Assembly (NCBI GenBank): GCA_037953625.1
Contig: CM075649.1
Coordinates: 99,639,290 to 99,703,289, forward strand
Source of the DNA: Crotalaria pallida
Lineage: Eukaryota; Streptophyta; Magnoliopsida; Fabales; Fabaceae
Direction: 5' to 3'
Length of the DNA stretch: 64,000 nt
Part shown: positions 53,270 through 64,000 of the stretch, piece after piece
How positions within the stretch are numbered: the first letter of the stretch is position 1
Layout: each line of letters starts with the position of its first letter
The notes under the pieces: model-generated
Told to the model about the DNA's origin: nothing
What the model saw: the letters and a program-made list of their open reading frames with translations, nothing else
Databases searched by the model: none
Program-made: the position numbers and the translations under genes

Positions 53270-54755
53270 ATGGTTGATAATCAATACCCATTTGGATTGA
53301 ACAAACCACTTCTTTTAGAAGGTTGTCTAGCTCCATTTTGCAATCATCCAACCTTCTCAGATCGGAACTGTCAACTACCCAAACCAAACTATCTGTTTGC
53401 TCAAAGTAGTTTCTCTAGTCAGATCGTATTGTTTTTTGGCCCCCAACATCCCATATATTTAGAGTATACTTGTCAATCTCAATGTGAATTGATGCCTTCA
53501 TTTTCTAGATTAGAAAACAAAGGCTCAAAACATAAAGAAAAATGTCAAACAAAATCTCTCACCTTCTTACTTATTAGAATATATCACAAGTCCAAGCAAA
53601 TACTTTTAAAGAAAAATGTCAAGAAACAAATCTTTCACATTCTTACTTATTAGAATATATCGCAAGTCCAAATTAATTAAGATCATGAAAAAGTGAATGA
53701 AAATGTCGTATACCCCATAAATTCAATGAGTTAGAAAAGAGGAGAAAATAAGATGAGACTTTGTGTGAATTGCTTGAGTGATTTGCTACTAAGCTAATTA
53801 CTATTTATATACACTCTTGGAGTAAATACAACTTACGTTTACAAGGAGAATACTTATTGTGCTAGTTCCTACGAACATGAATAACTAAGTACATGTATTT
53901 GTCATTTATTTGATGCAAATTATAACACAATGCAGCTCTCAAATTTAGACAGAAAGAACAGGAAGCTCTGTTTAGAAAATAAATACTAATATCTCGGTTG
54001 ATTTTGATCATATGTGAAAACCAACATTCTCCCTAGTCCCTACATTAGGGTTAACCCAAATATAATTTTAAATGTCACTGGCAAGTGACATTCAATTTTG
54101 GGATCTGTTTTCCCCTTCAAACCAAGAGTAATGAAACCGTCACAATCAAAGGGTCATGAAAATTCAGAACCACATCTTCAGGTCTCAGCCAACAAGATGA
54201 GTAACATAACTGCTCAACTCTCAGTAGAATGTAAGTGAAAACTTTGTGACCCTGAGATCATGTGACCGGAGCATTACTCACAAATACCAATAGCTACATT
54301 CATATTCACACACACATGATAAGTAACATAATCAGCTATTGGAAAATAAAAATGGTTATTCGTACATCATCCAAGCATATAAAATGTAATAGCAAGTGAT
54401 TTTGTGTAGTGAAAAAAGAAGGGGGAATCTTACTTTTGGTACGTGATGGTTTTGATGTTGAAGCCAAGAGTGGGACTGATGGCGCTGGTGTCCTCACCGT
54501 TAATCTTCAAAACGGTCGTCGTTTTCCCAGAATTGTCCAACCCACTGCATAACAATTATCAACTACTATCAATTAGTAATATAGTAAAAGTAAAACACAA
54601 GAAAAATAAAAGGGAAATGAATTTTGAGAGAGGAATGAGAATACCAACTTACACCATAAGAATTCGCATTTCCTTCTCTTTCTTTTTGATTTTACGAATG
54701 ATGCTGAGAAGACCCATCGAGGAAAGGACTAAGCTGCTTTTTCTAGGATCAGGTT
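53270..54755 (-). pseudogene. Inverted fragment of ARL2: exons 1-3 with introns
   Basis: On the minus strand, exon copies lie at 54653-54717 (65 nt), 54434-54544 (111 nt) and 53307-53469 (163 nt). They are equal in length to ARL2 exons 1-3, with introns 1 and 2 between them; intron 2 is about 115 bp shorter. Homology stops just upstream of the start codon (about 54750) and about 40 bp into intron 3. Defects are TAG at 53415-53417 in place of the Trp codon after WDVGGQKTIRS, an altered exon 3 acceptor (CAG to CAA), and missense changes near the P-loop. Exons 4-5 are absent. Introns show it was copied from DNA, not mRNA. Confidence 0.9.
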
Positions 54756-54866
54756 GGTTTCTTGTATCACCAGTCCATAGAGTAAGGGAGGGAAGAAAAT
54801 GAAAAACACTGAATTTATTTATTTTTTATTATTAGAAAGTAACACTGAATGCAGGCCCGGTCCTAA

Positions 54867-54986
54867 TAAGATAAAAACTATCATAATAAGAAATTCCATA
54901 TCATTCATTGATAGATCGCCCAACCTGCAGTGAAATTTTGCCCCGCACCGGGTGCACATGTGCACTTGAAATCTCATTCATTGAGA
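54867..54986 (-). repeat. Right arm of perfect 120-bp inverted repeat
   Basis: Exact complement of 51935-52054. The two arms bound a 3052-bp segment with the ARL2 fragment. No matching target duplication was found outside the arms (AAGTGAA on the left, ATTTAGTG on the right). Confidence 0.9.
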
Positions 54987-54989
54987 ATT

Positions 54990-55975
54990 TAGTGTTGGCA
55001 ATTAGGGCAATGGGCAAGCATGGGCCGGGCCATTGCGGGCTTTGCATTTTTGTGGGCGAGCATGGGCGGCCCTAATTGAGTTTAGGGCGAAAATTCAGGC
55101 CCTGCCCGCCCATTTTTTTGCGGGCGGGCATGCGGGCCGCCCAACTTTTTTGCCTTTTTTTTCAAAAAAAAAAAAAACTAAGCTTATTAGCGGCTAACTA
55201 CTAGTATTAGTATATTAAACAATTCTAATTTAGTTAACTTTCAGTTTTCATTTGCTAATTGCTGGTAGCTTATAAGCTTTACCGTTGTACTCTTGTACAT
55301 TATAAGTTTCCTGCTAACCTATATATCAATTAAGTACTAAATTCATTACTACATCTTAATAGTATATTTTTTTGCACAAAATACTTGCGTACACTGTCAA
55401 GTGTTGCAAGAACAATTGCACAAACTAATTCTTCAAATCACATTTCTAAGAAGAAGTAAATCACAAATCAATAACAAAATAAACCAAATCTAATATCATT
55501 TCCTTTTCTTTTCTTTCCAACTTAAGATTCACCAACATTAACAACATCAACAACAAAATCAAAGAAAATAAAAAACAACAAGAACAACAAAATGAACAAT
55601 TAATGAAGAAGATGATGATGAGGAGGAGAATATTACTACAAAGAAACGTTGACTAAATCAATGAAATCAAGAACCCCAGCCACGAACCGCGACGAACCAG
55701 CGCCATCAGCGAACGAACAGCGACGAAGAAACGAAGCTGCAGCAGCGGAGCAACCCGAGAGTGAGAAGAAACGAAGCAGCAACACTGAGAACGTGAAGGT
55801 GAAGTAAGATCTGAGACTGAGAGTGAAAAGTGAGAACTGAGAAGGGAGAACGCGTTTTGGCTTGTGAGTACCATTCGCAATTAGGGCCCAGGCCCACGGG
55901 CCCGCCCGCAAAAAATGCGGGTAGGCATAGATTTGCAGCCCATTTTTAAATACGGGCGCGGGCATGTGGAGTTAT
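54990..55975. mobile_element. Non-autonomous DNA element with G/C-rich terminal repeats
   Basis: The left end (to about 55145) and right end (from about 55875) are packed with GGGCGGGC, GCGGGC and CCCGCCCGC words in inverted relation; the middle is AT-rich and non-coding. This is the form of a plant hAT-like non-autonomous element. Open frames inside are low complexity. Ends are approximate. Confidence 0.45.
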
Positions 55976-57880
55976 GGAGTGTGAATTTGTGAAAAGAAGA
56001 CTTCAAATAGGAGATCCCCTCCTTTTGCAAAGGATCTAATGGAAAGGGACAAGGAAGATTATTGTTTTTGTTTTTTGTTTTTTTTAAAAAAAACAACGTC
56101 GTTTTAACCGTCCATTAGTTAATGTGAGTTGACCGTTAAGAACCACTAACTGCAAAGATTAACTTGACTCATGTCTTGTTATCTTAGGGACTAAATTATT
56201 ATTTCGATAATCTTAGGGATGAAATTGACCGATGCCTACAAAGTCAGGACCAATCTGACATATTACCCGTTTTCCATTCTCAAAGTTTGTGAAACATGAG
56301 TTGGTATTTTTTGTGGGCCTTGATGGTGCAGTTGTTCGTGAGAAGATAAACTGATACAACAGGATAGGTTTGTTAAGAAGAAGAGGTGGAATGAGCAAAC
56401 TAAAAATTCTGCCACTTTCTGAATAAATGCGTCGAATGGCAAAATTTTGGGGAGCATTTATTGGGCGTGAAATAAATTTCGACGGAAGGTGAAAGGTTTG
56501 ACATGAAAGTAGTGTTGATGGAAGTGGACTTGTATAAAAAGTACAAAAGTGACTTTGACAGACACGTATCCATGTCAAACTAAAGATTGAACAGTTGCCA
56601 CAACAATGGCATGGGACTCAAAGAGTGAGACAGTCACGTCACAATTAATGGTGTAGTCACCTCATTGGGCAAAATTAAGGCTTCATTAATTAACTAATGT
56701 ACCAACCGCTTCGAAAAAATGACTATAAAAAGGAAGAGGTTTCATCATAGCATTATATGAGTGGATGGCCAAAGAAATCATGGCCATGCAAAATAGTTGA
56801 ATCGATCATTGGTGGGAGTTTTGGAAAGTGGAAAAAAGGATTAAGCGTGAAGATGGTTTCAAAGCTTTGACAACATGGGAATTAAATGTGAAAGATTAAT
56901 AAATCTGCTTGTTGCAAGAAGAAGCGTCAACATCTTTCTCAAGCATTCTTCCATTTCCTTTTTAATGACTGGGAATTAGATATGGAAGATTTCGTCCTTC
57001 CATTGTAAAAATGTTTTGAGTGAATGAAGGGTTTTCATTAGATTAAGAACTTTCATTCATCAAGAAATGGTGGTTTCGACGAAGGAATGTATGAAGGAGT
57101 CAGGAAGCTCCAATAGTGGAAAAGGTTGAACTTCAAGAAATTGGGAGTTATTCCTGATACCCATATCATAAGGCTTTGGTAGAGGGGTAGCTAGAGTCAA
57201 AAGTATCCTCATCAACTGGAAGTGGAAGTAGGAAGTTCCACACAGGTAATCCCCTTACTTTGTGTCGGGCGATCTCTTCAACGGATTGGCACAAGAGTTG
57301 TATGAGAAAATATCTGAACTATGCAAGAAGATCCTTTTGCCAAAATGACGAGGAGAATGAAAAGAATAAAAGGAGTCAAGACGAAGACATCATCTAGGGG
57401 CTCCTAGAAGTTTGATGTTGTGTTGAAAATCATAACCCAAAGCTCACAGAAGACTTCCAAAACAATATGTCGAAGACTACAGAAGTGCAAAACAAAGATT
57501 ACGGTGAAAGCTACATTCAAGGTTATGTCGAAGACAGGCATAGAAACGTAGTAGTTAAGACTTTGTAGCATGTTTATCTTGTATTTTTGAATATTTGAAT
57601 GTAAGACGCAATGGACATCCACGTGTCATAAGATTATGGGCGGTTATTTAAATTTTATCCTATATGGCTATATATTTGTGTTTATTCGATGTCAACGGGG
57701 TCGGCATTTGGTCATTCCTAAACATCTCATCGAGCATTTACATTTCTTACACTTTATTTTAAGCATTTATCGCATTTCATTTACATTTTCCACTGCCATT
57801 AATACATGAAAACAAGATTACCACATAAACTTGTCAAAATTCACTATTCATAAACACATATAATGTAAACACAGTTCATT
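55976..57880. repeat. Transposon-derived sequence, no gene recognised
   Basis: About 1.9 kb with no supported coding frame. The stretch around 57530-57880 (TATTCGATGTCAACGGGGTC and following AT-rich part) looks like LTR sequence of a legume gypsy element, but no ends were found. Confidence 0.3.
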
Positions 57881-58383
57881 CGACAAACAAATCAAATTCC
57901 CCATTAAACAGGAAGACAATTGAACCCACACTCACGGATACCAACTCGAACCCGACTCAATTTTGATGGAGAAAACCAGTTTTGAATGGATTTAGGGAAA
58001 CCCGAATCCGAAACTCACTTTTAAAAGACAGAATGAGAGGCGGAGATGAGATTATAAGTATCCGCCTCGTCCTCGCTAAAAAACCCACAATGATATAAAA
58101 CTTCAATAATTTACATTTTATTAATAAAATAATGAAGATAAACTAACATATTTAGTTAAAATCACGATATAATTCTTAAGTTTTTAATACTATTGAAATT
58201 TTTTACATTTATTTTTATATATTATTTGAATTATAATGTATTATTTCATAAATGATTTATATTTAAAATAGTGAAGATAATTTAAAAAAATAATTGAAAA
58301 TAATGGGGTGGGTTATCCGCGAGTTTACCCGAAATCCGGCGGGATGAGTTTGTTTTCACTATTTCATGGATTGTGTTATGGTT
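57881..58383. other. Non-coding insert next to gag fragment
   Basis: Contains CCCGAATCCGAAACTC and GGGTTATCCGCGAGTTTACCCG words near its two sides, suggestive of a small DNA element with loose inverted ends. No gene seen. Confidence 0.3.
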
Positions 58384-58613
58384 TCACTCTTGGGGGTTAG
58401 TATTACCATGGTAAGGCTCTACATTTGCTGGAGCTTTATGATTTTGGGGCATCAAATACGCCATTATAGCCTCAGAAAATGGGTGATCAGAACCCTCCCC
58501 CTCTTCATAGCTTGATTTCAACAAAGCCTCCTTACTCCCTTCCATCTGCCCATGGGAGGCTGCTCCCTTCTTCAACTCATTAATCAATTTGTCTTGGGCG
58601 TCCAAGCGCTTCC
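58384..58613 (-). pseudogene. Ty3/gypsy gag fragment
   Basis: The minus strand encodes about 75 residues typical of the region just before the capsid domain of Athila/Tat-like gags (FSEAIMAYLMPQNHKAP, VEPYHGNTNPQE). It is cut on one side by the CACTA end at 58614 and on the other by unrelated sequence at about 58380. Confidence 0.55.
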
Positions 58614-59345
58614 TCACATTACAAGAAAAATGCAAAATATCGAGGGATTTTAGTGAGGGCAACTTTTCGTCGCTAATCGGTCGCTAATTAGCGAGGGACA
58701 AGCGAGGGTTTAGCGAGCAAATGCGATTTCCCTCGCAAAGAGATGAACGTTTGAGAACGTGAATATAATAATCATTTGCGACGAATTTGAGATGGATTTG
58801 CGACAAATTAGCGAGAGATTATTTTAAGTATTTTTGGCGAGGGACATTTTCCTCGCAAATCCGTCACTAGGTAGTTTGCGAGGGCATGTTTCCGTCGCAA
58901 GCCGGTCACCACGAATTCCTTTAAACAACATTTGCGACGGATTTGCGAAAAATTAGCGAGATTATTTTAAGCAATTTTGGCGAGGGACATATTCCTCGCA
59001 AATTCGTCGCTAGGTAGTTTGCGAGGGCATGTTTCCACCGCAAGCCGGTCGCCATGAATTCCTTTAAACTTCCAAATTGTTGGCGAGGGAATAGTTTCCA
59101 AAGTCGTCGCTATGAATACATTTTTAAAACAATGAAGTTTGCGAGGGCATATTTCTCTCGCAAATCCGTCGCCACAAATTCCTTTATGCTATCAATTCGT
59201 TTGCGAGGGAATATTTTCCTCGCCAATCCATTGCTAGGTATGCATTTTAATGAAATAAAATTTGCGAGGGCATCTTTCTCTCACAAATCCGTCGCCACAA
59301 ATTCCTTTACGTAGTCAAATTGTTGGCGAGTGAATAGTTTCCTCT
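58614..59345 (+). mobile_element. CACTA-type element end with subterminal repeats
   Basis: Starts CACATTACAAGAAAAATGC, one change from the plant CACTACAAGAAAA terminus. Then come many GCGAGGG/CCCTCGC words in both orientations. Units beginning TTTGCGAGGGCAT occur at 58875, 59018, 59138 and 59261 (periods 143, 120 and 123 bp). No transposase and no opposite terminus are seen, so it is truncated. Confidence 0.65.
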
Positions 59346-60555
59346 CACATTGACATTGATACTAATATTTGTTTTTGCTCCTCTCTTTCTTGTGATTTTT
59401 TCTCTTGCTTTCCTTTTCTTTGTTGTATATGTAGAGGAGTTTGTTTCTGAAAACAAGAGATTGAAAGGTTTAGGCATTGGTGCTCCTGAGGGACCCATAT
59501 CTCTTGAAGATTTTCGAAGTCTTCAAAGATCAAACACGGTGTGTTAATTTAGAAGGATTGAAATAGCATTCAGCGGTGCTAACATTTTCTCTTATTTAAT
59601 GGTATTCAATGCTCTTGTTGGCAGGAGCTGAGAAAGCAATTGGAGACTCAGGTTGTTTTAATTGACACTCTGCGTAATGATAATCGTGCAGCATTTGAGC
59701 TCCATGAAAGTGTAAGTAATTTTTGTTGAATTTATGACTTCTCTCGCCTTATCTTTCGTAGACAAGAATGTGTGATGTTTAACAACCATCTGTGCATTGT
59801 GTGGATTCTAGAAAAATGTTTGTCTCAATTTCAATTTATTTGTTCATATTACTTATAAGTTACAGCATACAATGTCTTACCTTATTTATGAATCATTCTA
59901 CAGGAATTAAAATCAGTCAAAGAGTCAGCTGACAAATTTTACCTTGATCAAGTAAAAGAATTACAGCTAATGGTTGATCTCAAAGTAAAGGAACTGGTGG
60001 AAGTCAACAAAGCATTTGCTGAACAGAAACATGCCATGGAAGACCTTAATGAAAGGCTTAGTGCTTCTATACAATCATGTGCTGAAGCAAATGATATAAT
60101 CAGCAGGTAAGATATGTTTAATTTTTAAATATATTGTTGCTGGATATAAGTTGAGGTTGATTGATTTTTATATTGCCTTCAAATTATGCATTACGAAAAT
60201 GGTTGAGCTTGTCTTTTAATTTTTTTAAGGTTTTTTTTTAATTTTTTTTTATTTTTTAAATTAGTTTTGAATCACTTATTTTCTTGACTATTATGGGAGT
60301 TTGGGCCTTTTGGAGCCTGATTCCTTCCCTTACTGATTTTTATGGTTGGAAGTGGTAATATTTAGGTTGGATAATGTTGCAATTATCTCTTTCTCTCTTG
60401 CAGTCAAAAAGTAAACATAGCTGAACTCAAGGAACAATTAGAAGAAGAGAGAACTCAGCGAAAAGAAGAGAGTGAAAAGGCTGCAGATGATTTAAAAGCT
60501 GCAGTACATAGAGTATGTAACATCCTGAAAATTAATATTAAATATAATAACCTTA

Positions 60556-60559
<4 letters not shown>

Positions 60560-60598
<39 letters not shown>
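60560..60598. repeat. (AT)n microsatellite
   Basis: About 19 AT units near the start of the solo LTR. Confidence 0.85.
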
Positions 60599-60604
<6 letters not shown>

Positions 60605-61872
60605 ATGATTTATTTAGGAATAGGATTAAGACGTAGAGGTTGTCCACGGGTCGTAGGGTGATAGGGAGCATAGGCCGACCTAGCATGTAAGCGTTAGACC
60701 TCGGACCGATCCCGACCGAGCTGAATGGGGTCAGATGCGGAACCTGTTGTCAAGCTCGGATTAGCCGACCTCTGCGCACCTCACATTATTATCCGAGAAG
60801 GAAGCTCGGACTACTGCTGTTCCTCTATACCGAGCCGACGTATCCTAGTTTCCCCGTGACAGCTCATGTTGAGCTGTTGGCCCGTTGGGTTTCGTGCCAT
60901 CCGTACGATGTCACTGTCATTGCTTTATGTCCTTTTCAAGTCACTATTCATGACTTCCTTTAGAAGCCAATGAATCCTATCCACATGTTTTGACTTCTCA
61001 TAGAAGTCTCCAATGAGAACCACACAAATAATTCCCCTAAGAGAATAAAAGAAAATCCAAATACACAACACACAACACTATACTTCTCATTCTCCTTCGT
61101 CTCTCTCTCTTTTCTTCTCTGAAGTTCCAGCAACACACCAACCCCAACATACTTTCTTTCTCTCTTCTCACTCACGAACATCCCTCTCTTCCACCAAGTT
61201 GTACCAACCGGAGACCCTCCTTCTCTCCGTCCTCTTTCCGTTTCGGACGCCCCTGGACAGTCGTGGCAGCCGGTGTGCAGCAAGGAGGAAAGGATTTAAG
61301 AGGTGTGAAGCTCACAAGGTCAAGCATCAAGGGTAACCATTCTCAAACTCTCAACTCTTAACTCACACGGTTTGAGGTAAGGAGTGAGTGTTACCTCTAC
61401 TTGAGTTTGAGTTTCTAGGGTGTTCATAACGGGTGCTAAGAGTGGGTGTTAGATTAGAGAATGGATATAGGTTAATGTTAGAAGGGAAAGGTAAAAAGGG
61501 AACTAATAAATGAACTAGAAACATGAGTTTTGAAGTAGGAAGGAACATGGTCAAATGTTATATGTTTTGTCTAAATGATATGCTGGCTAAGTGTTTATTC
61601 ATACTGCTGTTGCTGTATAAATGTTGTTGCCATTGTGTAAATGTTTATGAGTTGTGAATATTTGTTCTTTATATCTGTGGCCGAGCTAAGAGAGGGTGAG
61701 AATGGGAAGTGAGAAAATGGTAAATATGGAAAGTAGGAGAGTTAGAGTAATAAGTCAGATAATGAGAAAGGTTAATGGACAAAAGGAATGGATAACGGGG
61801 TGAGCCGAGATAGGCCGAGCTAAAATGGTTAAAAAGATAAGAGGAATTAAAGAGAAATGGTTGTGTGATCGG

Positions 61873-62265
61873 GTCATAGCAGATGCGTACTGAGTGCGTG
61901 CATTGATCGCGTCAGACGCATACTGGGTATGTGCAGCTGTAAGACGGGTATTGGGTGCTCGCAGTTATGATTCACACAAGGTTCCGAGCACGGAATCGGT
62001 GGGATGTGTTCCTGGTCATAGCAGACGCGTATTGGGTGCATGCATTGATCGCGTAAAACGCCGAGATGCGCTGCTGTAAGACGAGTACTGGGTGCTCGCA
62101 GTTATGGACACTCCTTACTCCATAGAATGATCGGTGGTAGTGCTCCTGGTCATAGAAGACGCGTACTGGGTGCGTGCATTGATCGCGTCAGACGCATACT
62201 GGGTATGTGCAGCTGTAAGACGGGTACTGGGTGCTCGCAGTTATGGACACTCCGATATCCGACCT
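61873..62265 (+). repeat. Tandem array of about 140-bp units in solo LTR
   Basis: Three copies start GTCATAG at 61873, 62016 and 62149 (lengths 143, 133 and partial). Each contains the shorter words ACTGGGTG and GACGCGTACTGGGTGC, so there is an inner repeat of about 30 bp as well. Confidence 0.75.
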
Positions 62266-64000
62266 TAAATGGTGTAAGACATGCACTGGGTGTATGCATC
62301 CGAGAAGAGTAAAAGATTGTAAGCTATGTAAAAGTGGAATAATGAGTAATGAATCCGAGATAGAGATGGTTTACCGAGGTAAGAGAGTAGTGGCCGAGAA
62401 ACTGAGCGTAAGAATTAAGGGAAGGGTATGAGGAATTAATCGGATGAACCAAGGTATAATTAATAGGTAATGGATAAACTGGATTGTATGTAATGAGATC
62501 GTATGACATGAGCCGAGCTAAATGAGATTGTATGCATGTGAACCGAGCTAAATGTTGATGTATGCATGTGATATATGGTTTGAGTACTTGTCATTTATGT
62601 GCTAATTGACTACTTGTGTTTGACTTGGTAGTTCGGTATGTCATGTTAGAAACTGCTTATTTAAGTTATGTGTAATGTTCACCTCCTTACCATTTTTCAG
62701 GTACTGAGTCCGAGCAAACGTAGTCCCCGGCCGAGCAGGTTCACTCTCCCTCACAGGGAGAGTAAGTCATTAGAGTCGGATAGCCTAAATGGGTCTCGGC
62801 CAGTTGGCCGAGCTAAAACACTGTTTTGTATTTTTGGATTAATGATCTCGGTGTAGTTATGTTTCTCAACTTTTATTTAATGATGTATGAAGTCTTCCGC
62901 TTTATAACTCTGATGTTTTTTTTTGTATTAATGGAAGGAAATATTATTTTGGCAATTATCATATTCGTTTTAAAAGAAATTTTAAATCCTAATTTTCGAG
63001 TTTAAGGGTAATTATTATATAGGGTGTTACAGAGTCCAGGTTGAGGCTAAAGAAGAATTAAAACGACTCTATGATTCCTCCTCAATAAGAGAAAGAGCAG
63101 CAAGAGGCAATAAATAAGAGGTTTAAAAATTTTGGTACTAAAACACTAATAACTTTCTCCCAACTTTAAAGGGCTTACGAGTTGTCTTTTATTTTCTGTT
63201 GTAGGAATCCGAGAGAGAACATTCTTTGTTGGTTGAAACTTTGAGGTCGAAGCTGGTATGGTTGCAATGCTGCTCCTGTTTGCCTAACCCTATCGAAAAT
63301 CCTTTTGAAAATATTTTTCCTTCTCTGTTATAGGAGGATACTAGGCAAAAATTGGTTGTCTCAGAGAATAAAGTTCGCCAATTGGAAACGCAAGTGCATG
63401 AAGAGCAACTAGCTTCTGCAAGTGTGTTAAAGGTAATGAGATAATTTTATATTGAGTTTCATGTGGACTTTTCATATTTTGCCTGATACTTAGCTGCAAT
63501 TAATGCTAATTCATGGAACAGAAAGTAGAAGAACTTGAACAGGAGACAAAAAGATTAAGGAAAGAGCTTGAGAGTGAAAAGGTAAGCGATGAAAAGTTTT
63601 TCGCCAAACAATACGGAATTTTTTTTATACAAAACTCTTTTATGGAAATAATTTCTGCTTTGTGCATTTGCTGTATTCTTAATAAACTTGCTAATGTCAC
63701 TTCCACAAGACTGCGGAGTCAGTTATTGATATGACAAATGGCTTAACTTTAAATTACTCGTGCTCAAGGTCCAAAGAATGAAGAATCTCATAGTTGATCT
63801 GTTGCTTCACCTTCCAGTTTGATTCTTTTACTTTTATATCTTATCTTGTTTTGTCTTTAAAGCAGTTTTTAGTGAAGTTTCTTTATTTGTTGTCGCTAGC
63901 AGGCAGCTCGAGAAGAGGCATGGGCTAAAGTTTCTGTTCTTGAGCTTGAGATAAGTGCTGCAATGCGAGATCTTGATTTTGAGAGGCGGAGATTAAAAGC

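Larger units (their letters stand above)
60516..63031 (+). mobile_element. Solo LTR (Ty3/gypsy type) inside an FHA-gene exon
   Basis: 2516 bp, TGTAACATCCTGA...AGGGTGTTACA. Flanks are GAGTA (60511-60515) and GAGTC (63032-63036), a 5-bp target duplication with one mismatch. The exon reads ...AAVHRV before and VQVEAKEEL after. Contains an (AT)n tract at 60560-60598 and a tandem array at 61873-62265. No internal region remains. Confidence 0.8.
59435..64000 (+). pseudogene. FHA-domain coiled-coil gene (At2g45460-like), 3' half, LTR-disrupted
   Basis: Exons by splice sites: 59435-59538, 59625-59711, 59904-60106, 60404-60515 joined to 63037-63120 around a solo LTR, then 63205-63255, 63334-63432, 63522-63581 and 63900 onward past the edge. 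They encode a long coiled coil (motifs VKELQLMVDLKVKELVEVNK, AELKEQLEEERTQR, EDTRQKLVVSENKVRQLE, EEAWAKVSVLELEISAAMRD). This matches my recollection of the C-terminal coil of the plant SMAD/FHA protein At2g45460. The FHA domain is not in the window. The LTR in exon four and an in-frame TAA at 63115-63117 break the frame. Splice sites elsewhere are intact, so decay is recent. Confidence 0.7.

Noticed and set aside
53270..53653. 127-codon + frame over the inverted ARL2 fragment (and its mirror at 37716-38099 -)
   Set aside because: Antisense of ARL2 exon 3; its presence in both places reflects the duplication, not a gene.
51926..54995. 9-bp target duplication around the 120-bp inverted repeats
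   Set aside because: Flanks do not match at any offset tried by eye, so a direct Pack-MULE call is not made.
55636..55965. Overlapping - frames of 60-110 codons
   Set aside because: Lie in a G/C-rich terminal-repeat element; low complexity and mutually overlapping in several frames.
60960..61283. 107-codon - frame in solo LTR
   Set aside because: Antisense to the LTR, low complexity (CT-rich leader); no domain.
60513..63032. GT-AG pair that would make the solo LTR an intron
   Set aside because: Joining at these sites shifts the frame and reads TGA within four codons; exon insertion with target duplication fits better.

Overview
This is nuclear DNA of a flowering plant, most likely a papilionoid legume. 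The LTR styles, MITEs and intron-rich genes suggest this, but no marker in the window proves the species. It is a transposon-dense region. Only one gene is clearly intact: a GTPase of the ARL2/TITAN5 family on the + strand (coding exons 36534-50936). The remaining host genes are broken: a decayed cluster of LRR receptor kinases, and the 3' half of an FHA/coiled-coil gene with an LTR inside an exon.

Layout. 1-1948: 3' end of a minus-strand Ty1/copia element that runs off the left edge. 1949-5060: small unclassified elements, a MITE and a relic of a receptor-kinase 5' end. 5061-11130: a complete gag-only copia element (LTR, Met-type PBS, gag with one internal stop, PPT, LTR, 5-bp target duplication AATAT). 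11549-24309: a Tat-type Ty3/gypsy element with matched 637-bp LTRs and target duplication TACAC. Its interior is shuffled into several inverted blocks of gag, PR, RT, RNase H, IN and an antisense extra gene. 24310-34440: host remnant with a Stowaway MITE, a receptor-kinase last exon, a possible Helitron end, a 2.6-kb solo LTR and a nearly full-length LRR receptor-kinase pseudogene. 34440-36331: a decayed Mutator-type transposase with a MITE inside it.

36534-50936: the ARL2 gene. Five exons give exactly 185 codons. Intron 4 is about 12.2 kb because it carries a foldback MITE (9-bp target duplication), which itself carries an 11.3-kb Ty3/gypsy element with roughly 3.75-kb LTRs (target duplication GACCT). 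51935-54986: a segment bounded by two identical 120-bp inverted repeats. It holds an inverted, mutated copy of ARL2 exons 1-3 with their introns, which looks like a captured gene fragment. 54990-59345: more transposon debris, including a G/C-rich terminal-repeat element, a gypsy gag fragment and a CACTA end with subterminal repeats. 59435-64000: exons of an FHA-domain coiled-coil gene, cut by a 2.5-kb solo LTR and continuing beyond the right edge.

The genes do not form a pathway. The window records nested insertion, gene-fragment capture, retroelement self-rearrangement and C-to-T decay around one conserved housekeeping gene.
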